A stretch of DNA of 64,000 nucleotides from positions 372,001 through 436,000 of the forward strand of contig JALMLS010000577.1 in the NCBI GenBank assembly GCA_038496445.1, written 5' to 3'. Shown piece after piece: positions 11,032 to 22,648 of this stretch. Position numbers and translations under genes: made by a program. Position 1 is the first letter of the stretch. Each line of letters opens with the position of its first letter. The notes beneath the pieces were generated by a model, which saw only the letters and a list, made by a program, of their open reading frames with translations, was not told the DNA's origin and did no database searches. The stretch is from Trichosphaerium sp. ATCC 40318. Taxonomy: Eukaryota > Discosea > Flabellinia > Trichosidae.

Positions 11032-12174
11032 TTAGAGATCAAACAAGTCATGACCCGCTAAAAGTTTAGGTATCTCACTTTTTTGCACATAATCACCATT
11101 TGCCTTCCGTAATGGAAATGTCATTGCTTGGCGTTTTCCATTGATATAAAAATTCTCCACAAGCAATTGGCCATTGTCATACCATCTCTTGTACTGTCCT
11201 TCACGTATTCCATTGAAATAGTAGCTCTCTTCAAACAATTGACCATTGTTATGCCACTTCTTGTACTGCCCTTCAAGTAATCCACAGACATAATGTCTCT
11301 CTTCCCACAGCTGACCGCTACTGTACCATTTCCTTGCAACGCCTACATGTTTACCATTCTCGAATATATCATCTTCGTGCATTTGGCCGTCATAAGTACA
11401 CTCTCTTTCTAATCTTCCGTTGCGATGCCATTGCTTATAAGCTCCTTTAAGTTCATCGTCAACATAGTAAGATTGTGCCCTTAAGTGGCCATTATCCCAC
11501 CACTCTTTGTACTCTCCAATGCGTTTGCTATAGATTTTAAAAGAGCAGTTGGAGCTATAAATGAAATCAAAAGGCGTGATCAATCTACGTCTAGTATTAC
11601 TTTTGATCTCGGTTGTGAGAGGGGTGTAATAGCAAGATATTCTCATTTGGCCGTTTCTGTGCCACCACTTAAACGCTCCTTCTACAGAGCCTTTGGCGTA
11701 GTAGCACTGTATCGCCATCTGGCCTGTTTCAAACCATACATTGACTTCTCCTTCTTTAACACCGTTGACAAACTTAACTTTGTACATTAATTGTCCGTTG
11801 TCATGCCATTGTAGCCACACTCCATCTTCCTTACCATTGACAGTGCTACCTTTTAGGAACAGTTTGCCGTTGTCATACCAAGACTTGAACTCTCCATGAC
11901 GCTGACCATGATTCCAACATTCTTGGCATACAACCTGAGTACCTGCGGTTCTTATTTGGTGATCACTCACTTCTATTTCTGCTGATCCGTTGATGGTATC
12001 TCGTTCATAAACAGTTCTGTGTTTCAACCATTTTCCGTGCTTGTTCAAGTCATTATCGAATCTTGTGGTAGTTGCTGTAAACTTTGATAATAGAGACCAT
12101 TTTGAATACACTTCTGGATCAAGGTCGATAATATCAAGTTGTAATTCAAGTGGAAGATTGAGTAATCTGTTCAT
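11032..12174 (-). CDS. F-box-like, MORN-type repeat protein 1
   Basis: This is a single 380-residue exon. Residues 1-50 form an F-box-like start (LNLPLELQLDIIDLD, then KWSLLSKFTATTTRFDN). A short linker follows, then about ten repeats of roughly 22 residues with the core G-x-x-x-x-W-x-x-NGQL-x-x-x-x-x-Y-x-x-G, the MORN/YwqK-type pattern. Such repeats form beta-sheet stacks in proteins of bacteria, eukaryotes and amoeba-infecting giant viruses. The F-box-like head suggests a substrate receptor for ubiquitin ligases, by inference. The first about 90 codons and about 105 bases upstream are almost identical to the gene at 26762, while the repeats have diverged. The minus-strand ATG at 12174 is supported by conservation in that copy. 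Confidence 0.85.
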   Translation of the reverse strand: MNRLLNLPLELQLDIIDLDPEVYSKWSLLSKFTATTTRFDNDLNKHGKWLKHRTVYERDTINGSAEIEVSDHQIRTAGTQVVCQECWNHGQRHGEFKSWYDNGKLFLKGSTVNGKEDGVWLQWHDNGQLMYKVKFVNGVKEGEVNVWFETGQMAIQCYYAKGSVEGAFKWWHRNGQMRISCYYTPLTTEIKSNTRRRLITPFDFIYSSNCSFKIYSKRIGEYKEWWDNGHLRAQSYYVDDELKGAYKQWHRNGRLERECTYDGQMHEDDIFENGKHVGVARKWYSSGQLWEERHYVCGLLEGQYKKWHNNGQLFEESYYFNGIREGQYKRWYDNGQLLVENFYINGKRQAMTFPLRKANGDYVQKSEIPKLLAGHDLFDL

Positions 12175-12281
12175 AGGCTCTTCTGTGTTATCGCTCTTTA
12201 TCTAATACGCTTGCATTAGAAATAAGCAACACCACAATGATATCGATTGTTTACCTTTTTCTCAGGTGATGGCTTCATTGG
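12175..12281 (-). repeat. Upstream block shared with the gene at 26762
   Basis: Read on the minus strand, this segment matches 26653-26761 at nearly every base, including TCACCTGAGAAAAAGG, TATCATTGTGGTGTTG and AACACAGAAGAGCC just before the ATG. The duplicated unit therefore includes the promoter and 5' leader as well as the coding start. Confidence 0.85.
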
Positions 12282-12907
12282 TACGTTCATATGCGTTGCT
12301 TAAGGTGCGTTGCTTGTTTATTCTAAAAATAATATTTCTATCTTCAATCAATGCAGATTGAAAACAATTTTAGGAATGAAAAAATACGAAACAAGCAAGA
12401 ACCAACACACAAAAGTAACACATCGGTGCACGACCGACCGTGTGCCCCAGAAATTACGGCTATAGCTGTACTAAACTACCACTTCATCAATGCGTTATGA
12501 TTATGAACATTACTCAACTAACAACTCAGGTACACCTTTGCCATTTTTTTGTGTTTCCTAACAACGTTCGCAAAGCGTTTCAACAAAATAGCAACGTGGC
12601 TATTCAAGACTCATACTACCACCTAAATACATTATAGCTGTAAAGCAGAACAAAAACTAAAACGGAAAGAAAGCACAAACAAAATAAAACAGCACCTTTT
12701 ATCACGTGATTTTTTTGTAGTTATCACGTGCGGTTGATATAAAATCGGGTTGCATAATAACACTCCGAGTGTAGTCAAAGGAACACTCACAATGTAGTCA
12801 ATCAATTTCGACCTCACATAAAAAAGAAGAACGCAGCAAAGCTTGAGTGCTAAAAAAGCGGGGTACAAAGGACCGAGCAGTTACACGTCTCCGTTTATAA
12901 TTACAGC
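12282..12907. other. Divergent intergenic region
   Basis: The F-box/MORN gene starts leftward and the RasGEF gene starts rightward, so promoters for both should lie here. Two CACGTG sites occur about 20 bases apart near 12704-12727. No coding exon is recognised. Confidence 0.45.
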
Positions 12908-15900
12908 ATGAGCGAGTTTTCATTTAACACATACACGTCTTCTCGTCCTCCTAGTAGGAAACCACCTAGCAGGGCGCCTCCACGATCATCAACACCACCT
13001 GGTAAAATGCCACCTATGCCTCCGCAGAGAACTGGTGGACTTGCGGTTGCTGATAATCAATTCGACTTTACTCAAGTGGATTCTGATACTAATATTGAAC
13101 TGGAAGACAGTGGTAAAATTAAAGCGGCTACATTTGAAAAACTGATAGAGAAACTAACATCACCAAAATTTTCAGGTACCGGATGGTTTAAAACAGTTAA
13201 AACTATGCTAAAGTTATAATAGATAACGACCTGTTATTTGATTTCCTATTAACATACAGAAGTTTCGCCACTCCGTTCGTTGTAGTCGATGCGATGATTC
13301 AAAGATATCCTTTCTACTTAATGAGCGAAAGAAAGCGCTCATTGTGCATTTTAACCGTTTATATCTATTGCGCATGCATTTTTAACCCTTTTTGCGTCTG
13401 TGCATTACCCTCTTATTTTAAAACGTATTTTCCTTAACCGTCCGTACAGTAACGACACTCATGGCTGCTGATGGTACACTTGGAAAGGAAGATAAAATTA
13501 CTGTATTCAAGTACGGTATTTTTTTTTCCTCTGTATAATAGTCTAGACGCGCTTTACAAGCAATGTAGATACAATTACGAGCGTGAATAGTCTTTTTGTT
13601 AAAAACTACGCGTTTGCGGTCAATTATATGTTGGACGTAGTTTGAGTGCTTCTCACTGCCTCTACTCACATATACGCTGACCGCCAAAATTATAAACAAA
13701 CTAGCTATTTTTCGCCGCTAGTAAACGCTTAACAAGACGATTTTTGAAGTTTACGCTTTGTTAGAGTATTTAATGTGTTTGTGCATTGGGTGGACAAGTT
13801 TTGGTTCGATTTCTCAAAAGATTGCCCAAAACTGAGCGATAAGCTAAAAGCATGGCTGAATGAGTGTAAAAAAAATGATGTCCTTGCTAATAGGCATGTA
13901 TACAACCCATTTCAACCCTAAACAAAGATCACCTTTAATTAATTTTACTTTAGCGCTAAGCGACTAGCAAATAAACTCAAGAGATGGGTACGAACATTGT
14001 CAATGTTTTAGCGCTGAACTTTTTTCGAAAAGAGAAAAAAAAACACGTGATTTTTGCGGTACAGATTGGGTCATTTATTTATTTCCGTTTAGGAAGAAGG
14101 TGAAGCTACACGTGTGCTTGAGACAGGACCTAAACCACCGAAGTCTAAAATGTTAAAAAACGCAAATTGTTTATGGTGGGAAGAGGATGCTACAGAAATC
14201 GCCAGACAATTGACTATAACTGATTGGAAGTTGTTTGAAAAAATAAGACCTTGGGAGCTACTAGGACAAGCATGGACGAAGGTAAAGACGCCAGCATTTA
14301 AGAAAAAACAGTGAATGACTTCCAACGCTTTATTATTTTTTTTTTCAAGATGGAAGCTTAGTGACTTTATAGGACAGAGAATTGGCTGCTAATGTAATAA
14401 AATGCACTGAACGGTTCAATTATGTTAGTGGGTTCATACAGACATCTATTCTCACTACAGAGAACCCAAGAAAGCGTGTTCGTGTTCTTGAAAAATGTAT
14501 TGAAGTAGGCGAGGTACGCAATGATTTTGAAGCACTTGAACCACCCTTCAGTACTCCAAAAAAACCAAGAAACCTAAACATACTTCTAGAAATGTTCTGA
14601 AATAAAGAATATCAATGCAGTCATGGAGATAGTCTCAGGTAATAAAATTACTACAAAAAAAATATGGAAAACCTTTTTACTGACATTTAAACAAAAAGGT
14701 CTTAATGCTGGTCCTGTATTTCGGTTGAAAGAAACTTTTGGTGCTATATCAAGACATCACAAAAAAGCTCTTAGTGAGCTCAATGAAATAGCAGATAGAT
14801 CTAGAAGTTATGCAAAAATGAGAGCACACCTTCAACGCCTCACTCCACCTTGTATGATTTTATATCAAATCTTTATTTCGAAAATCATTTTTTTAAACTC
14901 TGTTAAGTACTCAACGTTGTTTGTAGGTATCCCATTCTTAGGAATGTTTTTAACAGATTTAACTTTTATTGAAGAGGGAAATCCTGATACTATACGTGGA
15001 CTTGTTAACTTCTATAAACGCCGCCTTGTACGTCAATCTTTTTTCTCTGTTCTAATTGAAGGACCCATACACCACCTTAAGCATCTCTTGTGCTAATATA
15101 TGGTACTGATTACTTCTAGATTTCAGAAACAATTAGAATGATACAGCAATTCCAACAAGGAAACTATAACTTTAACCAGCAGCCACGTATACAAAAAAAG
15201 CTTAACAAGAAAAAAATACTAAAAGAAATGGATTTGTACGAGTGCTCCGAATATCTCGAAACGAGGCCTGGTAAAACGCCACCAGAGAAACCAGAGGCTC
15301 TTGGTGTACGTTATATACACTTCAAACAAGTAAGCATAACCGTTAAGCTTTATTTAGGGTAAAAAACGTCCACTATCTGAACGAGATCTTCATTTTGAGC
15401 TTCAACATGTTGAAGGTTATCCTTTCTATCCAAGAGACGGTCCTAGTAATATTTCAGTTTCTGATAACGGCATGGTTATGTATGCAACTCTACCCAAACT
15501 TGTACGATAACACTTAGCTATTCAACCGAATGTGAAGTAATTTTTTTCTTTTTAAAGGTTGAACGCGTTACACATCACATATCCTACGATTCTTCTCTCC
15601 TATCACCGTTTTTAGCAACATTTAGAACATTTACAACACCTTGTACGCTATCTTAAAACGTTAGTCTTTGCGTGTTTAACAATGAGTAGCAGAACTTCTG
15701 GAATTACTCAAGTGGAGATTTAATGTGCCTCCTTCAAAGAAAACTGATTCAGACACGCTTGAAAATTATCATAAACGGTTTAAACAACCAGTTCAGTTGA
15801 GGTTAGTTAAAATTACTCCCAACTAAAAACACAGCATGAAAATCACGTGATTTATTTTGGAGTTTAACTTCCTTTTTTTTTAAAATCAAATAGAGTAGTG

Positions 15901-18384
15901 AATTTAATGAAGGGATGGATTGATCGACATTACTATGACTTTGAAGACGATCCAAACTTGTTACAGCTTGTAAAAGCGTTTATCGACGGCGACATTGAAA
16001 ATGAAGCCGCCAATTACGCTAAGACGTTACGTTCGCTCTTAACAAAGCACGAGGATGTATGTCAAAGCATTGCTTATGTTATAATATCAATTTTAATTGT
16101 TTTAGGGTAACTCGATACAACTGGACTCTTGTCCAGCTCCGTACCTACCAACAGTACAAAAAGAAGTTAGCGACTATCAAGTACTCGATTTTAACCCTGA
16201 AGAAGTACGTTGTAGTTAATCTGAACTATCATTAACTAATACTTCTTTCTAGCTTGCTCGTCAACTCACACTACTTGACCATGAGCTATTTAATAAAATA
16301 CGACCTAGTGAACTCTATGCAAAGGCGTCTCAAGGCGCTTCTAAAACAAAAACAGCTCCTAACCTTGTGGGCTTAACTAAGCGGTATCAAAAGGTACTTC
16401 GGTTCTCAAAAGATAGGTTTCTTAAGTTTGTAGACAATGTCATGGGCTTCAGAGTTAATCAACAGGTCACGTAGCAGAGGTGAGATTACGCGTTTTGCAA
16501 TGCATTTTTAACTTTGATGTAGGAAACACACCACAGGTTTTAGACGCACTTGTGGCAACTGCAGAGGCAAGTAGATAGTGCTACATGGAAAGTAACTTTG
16601 ATTAACTAAAACTATAGCATTGTGAAAAGCTTAGCAATTGGCAAAGTATGAGAGCTATAACCAAGGCTCTAGATAAAGCATTTGTACTTGAAATGATGGA
16701 AGATTGGAAAAAAGTCAGCTTGAAAGTAAGTTAGTTCGTCTGGCGTTAGGCAACGATATACTGGTTGGTTTTTGACTTGTTTGGTAGGGCAGAAAGTATT
16801 TAAACGATAAAAAGGCTTTACTTGGCATGAAGCACCATGAAGAACTTGAAAAGATAATGCAGCGTTGCTTTGCACCTTGTGTACCTTACATGGCTGTTTT
16901 CCTTGAATCAATATCACAGCTTGAAGAGACCCATAATACAAAACCACCTAGTCCTGCACTTATACCAGTTGACCTTTACAGATCTTTTGGCAACATATTG
17001 GATCGCGTAAATAGGTACAAAATAAAAAAAAAGAAGAATCAAATTAGAATAGTCAAGTCAGGTAGTTAGTGAAGATTTTGTTTTGCGCACTTTTTTCCCT
17101 TGTATAGCCGATTCCAGGCATCTGGCCTTTTGTTTTTTATACTCTTGTAACCGAAATGATAGCATGCAACGAAAGCCTTATGCTTTACGGCCAGTACCAG
17201 TTATACAAGCTTACCTTAACCAACCTTGGAAGATTTCTCGTTCAGCTAGTTCAGACAGTTTAAGTGCCGTATCGCCAAGAGCATCTCCTAGAATGCAACG
17301 GGCTAATCAAGGTAATAGTGGTACGTACACGTCCGTCCTTTGAGCTGTAGGTTCGTTGCAAGTAAATAACGTTACTACATCGAACACAAGCTCCTGCATA
17401 ACGTTGCAGTCGCTTTGGTATGAATTATCGGTTGGTACTTACAAACACTCTAGCTTCTAATATGACAAGTATACAAGAGTTAAAACCAGTTATCATGGAT
17501 CTGCTACGTAATGATAACGAATTCAAGCAATCAATCGCTGGTGTGATCAAAGAAGTGTGGCAAGAGGAGCAAGAGAAGTTTCTACGCGAACTACGAAACA
17601 TGGAGCCACAGTACGTACATTTGCTCCTTTTAATTTACTTTGCGCCTAAAATAACCGTTTATGGCGCAAACTATGCTATTCTACGCATACTGCGCCCTTA
17701 GCGGTCGGTACTAGCGAATTTCACCTTACCAATTCTTTTTCCGACCACTGTATCTTAACGTTTATGTTGTAGGGTTGCACCGGCGACTAATGGACGAGCA
17801 ATGCCGATGGACTTTGGTTCGAGGTATACATTACAAGTTCTGGACGATTTGAAACTAATTCTTTTTTTTTAGAGCAAGACGCTTTCTGGAAGATGAGTTT
17901 TCTGGCGCACCTCTATCGACTTGGGAGTATTATGATGCTCGAGGTATAGTTAATGGAACCCCTGGTACCGTGTCAATTGATGTATTGAAGAATGGTATGC
18001 AGTGGACACTAATAACGAGGTCTCAAGACATTTGATTTGTTTACTTTTTTTTCTGCAGGTCATGATAATTACTTGTGTGGAATCGAAGAAAGATTGGACT
18101 CCAATGGTGTTAAGAGTATTATAGCGATTGGTAAAGCATATCGTGAGCATAATCCAAGCTTTAAACTCGCTTGTATTCTCATATCTCAGGATATATCTCC
18201 AGACGCATTGGCTCTTTGTCAAAGGTGTAAGATAAAGGTATGAATGCGATTACTATCGTTTTTTTTCGGTTAACAAAATGCGCGTAAAGGCAAACGTGTT
18301 TTTTGTTACATGTGATTTTTATTTGTTTATTTTGAGTAGGTATACAACACAGACGGTTCTGGACAGTTTGTTGGTGTCGCGTAG
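12908..18384 (+). CDS. Tandem double RasGEF protein with C-terminal PD-(D/E)XK-like domain
   Basis: A Pro/Arg-rich leader is followed by RasGEF_N (LLFDFLLTYRSFATPF, VFNVFVHWVDKFWFDF) and a CDC25 catalytic domain (IARQLTITDWKLFEKIRPWE, VMEIVSG, VFRLKETF, IPFLGMFLTDLTFIEEGNPD). Through the intron after base 15306 the frame continues into a second RasGEF_N (LLSPFLATFRTFTTPYELL, LVKAFIDGDI) and a second CDC25 domain (LARQLTLLDHELFNKIRPSE, EKLSNWQSMRAITKALD, FLESISQLEE), ending near 17330. The tail has a helical stretch (MDLLRNDNEFKQSIAGVIKE) and then RRFLEDEF, TWEYYDARG, TVSIDVLKNG, GIEERLDSNGV and CKIKVY. That order matches DUF3782-like PD-(D/E)XK proteins of prokaryotes, with the ExK position reading EER. 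One intron (16566-16618) appears to be GC-AG. RasGEFs load GTP onto Ras. If 17463 starts a separate gene, the tail would be independent; intron phase supports one chain. Confidence 0.75.
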
Positions 18385-18791
18385 ATGACTTTAAATATTA
18401 ACAAAAACAAAAAAAAAACTGAGAAGTAAGATTGTAATGACCTTCAAGTACGCGTGTATGATAGTAATTAAAAGGAATGAAAAAAAAAAAAAAAAGAAGT
18501 CTGGTTACTTCTGGCTGTAAGTTTAGTGTGATGGCCATTCACCACAAAGGGGCCGTTTCCCAATGAATTCGTGGCTTGTTGTGAATGTCACGTTGTTTAC
18601 ACAAACCCTTGCAACCAGTCCTCTTTGATATCACTAGTTCTGATTCATTTTTCGCTTATTATAATACCTTTCTTTGTTATAGCCAATCAATAGATTCGCT
18701 CCATCCAATACAAGCTTGAATGCGCGTGTGGAATGTCAAAAGTAGTCAATACATTTTGTGTTGGAAAATTGCTTTTTGTTCAGCTTGAAGT
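18385..18791. other. Short intergenic region
   Basis: No gene is seen. It holds the terminator side of the RasGEF gene (an A-run at about 18480-18495) and the promoter of the F-box gene. Confidence 0.45.
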
Positions 18792-20338
18792 ATGGAAACA
18801 GTTCCTCCAGAAATACTCTCGTTTGTCATTGATCATTTGCAGCTATCTGATGCCCGTTCATTGCGGTTGGTCAGTAAAGAGATAAATTACACTAGTAGTA
18901 TATCTAACCTATGGCTGGTACGCTAAAAATGACCGGAGGCGGCTTTTTGACAGCTTTTCGTTTTAGACGCTTTAAAACGAGCTTATAAATACATGTGTCG
19001 CGTCAAAACTTCGATTATAGCCGTTTTATTTGTTTGTGGCGTCGAAGGACTCTATTTTAAATCAAACCCATAAGGCTTGAAAATAAACGCCACCACCGCG
19101 TCCAAAACGACAAACCTCTATAAAAATTACCATTTTAAACGCCAACGTCACGTTTTCAAACCGAGAAAATTCTAAATATGTTCAAGGAATACACTACCCG
19201 CTATAAAGCTAATCTTGTGATTGGTGATGTTCTTAAATCATGTCCTCAAGGTCTTAAAAATAAACCTTACACAAACCTACATGATATCGCTACAGACAAT
19301 GACGGAAACGTACGAAACACACTCCGTAACCATTGAGAAAACAAACTGATTTTTTTTTTGTCAACAACCCTTTTCGTACACAAGTAGGAGGTTCTCAAAA
19401 AGTCTGCTACTCCTAGATTGAAAACAATAGCTTTTATCTACTTCGTATTGACAATTTCCTATTCTTCTGTTGGTCATTGCTAGAGACCTGTTTTTGATCC
19501 AAGACTTTTTTTTCTTGTTTTTTTCTGATCGATTTATTAGTTGCTCATCGCAACCTCACAGCGAGCAAATCTTGTTGGAAGTATGATAACAATTTCTAAA
19601 GTATTATTCAAAGAAAATAGATTAGAACCTCTATTCAGTTATGGAAAAGACCGTGACTGTCATATGCATGTTAATAGAAACACAAACACACTGTGGCTTG
19701 TATTTGCAAGAGAAGTAACGAGGATTGATCTCCATACTTGTACTCAAGCAGGACCTGTTATTAAGATGACAAGTCCAGAGATGATATCACCTTACAAAGA
19801 CTGGGCTATTGGTGCTTCATACACAAGAACCCGCACAAGAGATAGTTTTTATACACTTAAAATAAGACACATTGGCATTGATGCTGATGTTGTTGTTATA
19901 CCTCATCAGTTTACTTCAAAGTATGTTGGTAGTTGTAATCTTGTATCTATTGTATGTGATGGAGATGATCTTTATATAATAGATAGTTACGTTGGGTTAT
20001 ATATTATCGAAAATTGGGCAGATAAAAAAAGAGTTAAAGTAAAATTATTACTTGAACATAAAAGAAGGAATACTCCAAGTAAGAGGTTGAAGTATATGTA
20101 TAAGCTTACTGGTATGGCTATAAATGGCGCCTATTTATGGGTTGTTTCATCAGCTGGAGTGTTCAGGATATATAAACCTACTAAACGTGTTATCAAGTGT
20201 TGGCTTCGTCCTTCTGGATCAGAAAATTTGGTAATGCCTCAAAGACTTGTTTTTATTGATAAAGATATGTATGTTACTGCATGCTCTTTAGTCAATAATA
20301 CGTTATCTTATGTTTACCACGTAACTCCAGAACACTAG
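18792..20338 (+). CDS. F-box protein with a propeller-like C-terminal domain
   Basis: Exon 1 (18792-18918) encodes a compact F-box: METVPPEILSFVIDHLQL, then DARSLRLVSKEINYTSS. A longer intron of about 240 bases leads in phase to an exon starting KILNMFKEYTTRYKANL. A second intron joins DNDGN to LLIATSQRANLVGSMITISK. The last exon runs 265 codons to the TAG at 20336. Its strand-turn pattern (NTNTLWLVFAREVTRIDL, DDLYIIDSYVGLYII, NGAYLWVVSSAGVFRIY) repeats every 40-60 residues, as in NHL/WD-type propellers, although no WD signature is present. Family logic would make this an SCF substrate adaptor. The long final exon could start its own gene at the ATG at 19541, but the matching phase and the DNDGN-LLIA propeller blade across the junction argue against that. 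Confidence 0.65.
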
Positions 20339-20656
20339 TAAAAAAAGAACAGATATTTACTTTGTAGCACAAATAAAGATAAACTTCACAAGGAACCCAA
20401 CTGTTTGAGGTGTACAATCATACTTAGGGGTAAGATCGTTCAATCTGTACACGGAAGCAACTACATTGGAACCACACAAAATTCTGACATACATAAACAC
20501 GTGATAATATCGTTATTTTCCGTAGTAAATAAAGATCCCGCTATTTAATTAAACTAAAAGTGTGAAGCCTTTAGGTTTTTATTGTTTTCTTTTGAAAAGT
20601 AGATTGTATTTTATTGATACTAGTGATGTTTTCTTTAGATGCTACTTATTTTGGTG
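20339..20656. other. Convergent intergenic region
   Basis: This is 3' flanking sequence of the propeller gene and the Rho-like gene, which converge here. One CACGTGATA site lies near 20499. No coding sequence is recognised. Confidence 0.45.
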
Positions 20657-22648
20657 CTACAATTGTTTGTCTTGATACTTGACAAACTTGAAACGCTCAA
20701 GTGTTGTGAATCCCATTTCTTTCATTACTTTTCCCGTCATATCTTTGAATTCAACAAACATACGGTTCATCACTGATCCAAGCTCTTGTGATCTTGAGTC
20801 ATCAAATCCCGCTGATTTCAATACTCTTACCCAATCTACGTCATCACTTTGTACATTGTTTGATGTTGTAGGTAGTATCCCCAATGAACCCTAAATAAAA
20901 TAAACAAACAAGATATTTAAACTAGGTTACTACATTGCCACGATTGAATGAGTCATGGTTGTCTATCAATGATTCCTTTGAAACAAGTTCTTTTGCATCA
21001 AATCGCACTTTGTCATAGTCTATTGAAGAAGGCTTGATGTACCAAGATTGTCTTGATACAAGGTTATCGGCCTCAATTGAAGAAAAGTGTTTTGAAGAGT
21101 TGGGATTGTTCTAAAAGCTATTAATCACAGAATGCGATGTGCAAGTGAACAAGGTATTACATACATTATCTCCAACATCTTGCTTTAGTTTAATTCCCAT
21201 TTTATTTTGTATGACGTCACCTATGTTTTCTAGTATCTGAATATCCTGTTTGGTTTGTCCAAACTTCTCTTGAACAATATCTTTTGACGAATTATCAGGT
21301 GGCCCAAGGTTGCATGAGTTAAAGGATTTGTATGATATTATTTCATCGGCGTCAAATTGCACTTTGCTGTGGTCTATTGAAGAAGGCTTGTTATACCATG
21401 ATTGCCTTGATACAAGGTTATCAGCCTCAATTGGTGAAATGTGTTTAGAAGAATTTTCCTAAAGATAAATTATGATGTGAAAGTCAATGTGATGTTACGT
21501 ACGTTATCTTTAACATCTTGTTTGATGTTAACATCCTCTTCATTTAGTATGTGGTCACATGCTTTTTCTAGTATCTGAAGATCTTGTTCAATTTGTCCAA
21601 ACTTCTGAGGAGCATCTTTCCCAATGTCTTTTAATATTAATGTCTCTTCAGATGCGTTCACTTTGAACATAGACTTTCTGATTGGTTTTGGAGCATCACG
21701 TATCTTCTTTTTGGCTTCTTTGTTTGATACTGTTAATAGTAGAAAGTTAAGCATTACTTATTAACTTACCATAAGTATCTGGTTTCATCATGTAAGCTAG
21801 ACAAGAATCGAATATTTCTGAAACATTATACATATTTTTAACAGAACACTCAATGTAATCAAAGGCTCCGATATCATTTGTCAATGCCTATTGGATTATT
21901 ATTTTATTTCACTGTTGGCAAAGGTTCTGAAGGTGTACAACAGCAAAAAGTCTGGTAATTTCAGTATTGTGTGCTGTGTGGAGTTTTACGGAACAAAATC
22001 GTTTAGACTTTAATTAGCACGTGTTTTGTACCTTGGTTACGAGTGATTGGTGATTGATTTTTTGCTGCTAGTTTGTTAATAGTTTCTGGGTTGTCTATTT
22101 ATTCTAACTGAGCACCAACAAGCAAATACTTAGCATCTGGACAAAAATGTTTGCTTTCTGGATACCACTATATGACCATGTTACGGCAGAGGATACAAAA
22201 GTTAAAAATGTACCAGTGTTTTTACAGCCTCAAAACTTTTGTGGTTAATAACAGAGAAAACAATGATAAACACTTCAGCTCCCTTTAAGATATTACAAAA
22301 ACAATAAGGGAGTATTTGATAAATTGTACAGCGTATCCTAGTAGTCTTAATTGATCAAAGTCTTCTTGACCAGTCTACCAATATTATAATTAGTTTCTGG
22401 TGGTTTAATTACAAGTCTTACAGTATCCCAAAGGTGCAGACACACTTTTTCACCATCGAATAAAAACTCTTCTAAAATAATGCATCAGAAAAAAAGCACG
22501 TGCATTATGTAGGCTACGCACTATTGTAATTTTTAAATACTGTGATACTTCCAGGGTATTTATTGTTGATGTATGTGAAGAGTAGTTTAGCTTTTATTCC
22601 GCGCAAATTATCACCTATAACAACGACCTTTATATTGCGTGCTGCCAT
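20657..22648 (-). pseudogene. Divergent Rho-like GTPase with duplicated modules and SAM-like tail, probably broken
   Basis: Minus-strand exons from the ATG at 22648 read IKVVVIGDNLRGIK (P-loop without GK[ST]), KYPGSITVFKNY, LHLWDT joined by an intron to TGQEDFDQLRLLGYA (intact switch II), EVFIIVFSVINHKSFEAV, and WYPESKHFCPDAKYLLVGAQLE where VGNKxD is expected. They continue to GAFDYIECSVK (G5) and NVSEIFDSCL. This is Rho-family order, but G1 and G4 are lost, so nucleotide binding is doubtful. Directly after VGAQLE an in-frame TAA precedes clearly homologous sequence (IDNPETINKLAAKNQ). The C-terminal half contains a duplicated module (EADNLVSRQSWYNKPSSID, again with YIKPSSID) and ends in a SAM-like segment (WVRVLKSAGF, MKEMGFTTLERFKFVKY). 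It is either a pseudogene or a pseudo-GTPase scaffold with an unrecognised tiny intron. Confidence 0.6.
20930..21640 (-). repeat. Internal exon-pair duplication in the Rho-like gene
   Basis: Two tandem copies of an approximately 350-base module are visible. Each has a segment encoding NLVSRQSWY, KPSSID and FDA (20955-21075 and 21340-21460) next to a segment encoding KFGQ, D-x-QILE and KQDV-DN (21120-21275 and 21490-21620), separated by equivalent introns. The duplication covers whole exons and preserves the splice sites. Confidence 0.75.

Noticed and set aside
11485-11790. Plus-strand 101-codon frame inside the F-box/MORN gene
   Set aside because: Antisense shadow of a clearly coding minus-strand exon with repeat structure.
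22000-22160. Reassigned stop codon (TAA as sense) suggested by the Rho-like gene
   Set aside because: All other well-supported genes (LSM8, M14, propeller proteins) end at TAA, TAG or TGA and show no in-frame TAA. A broken gene or missed intron is simpler.
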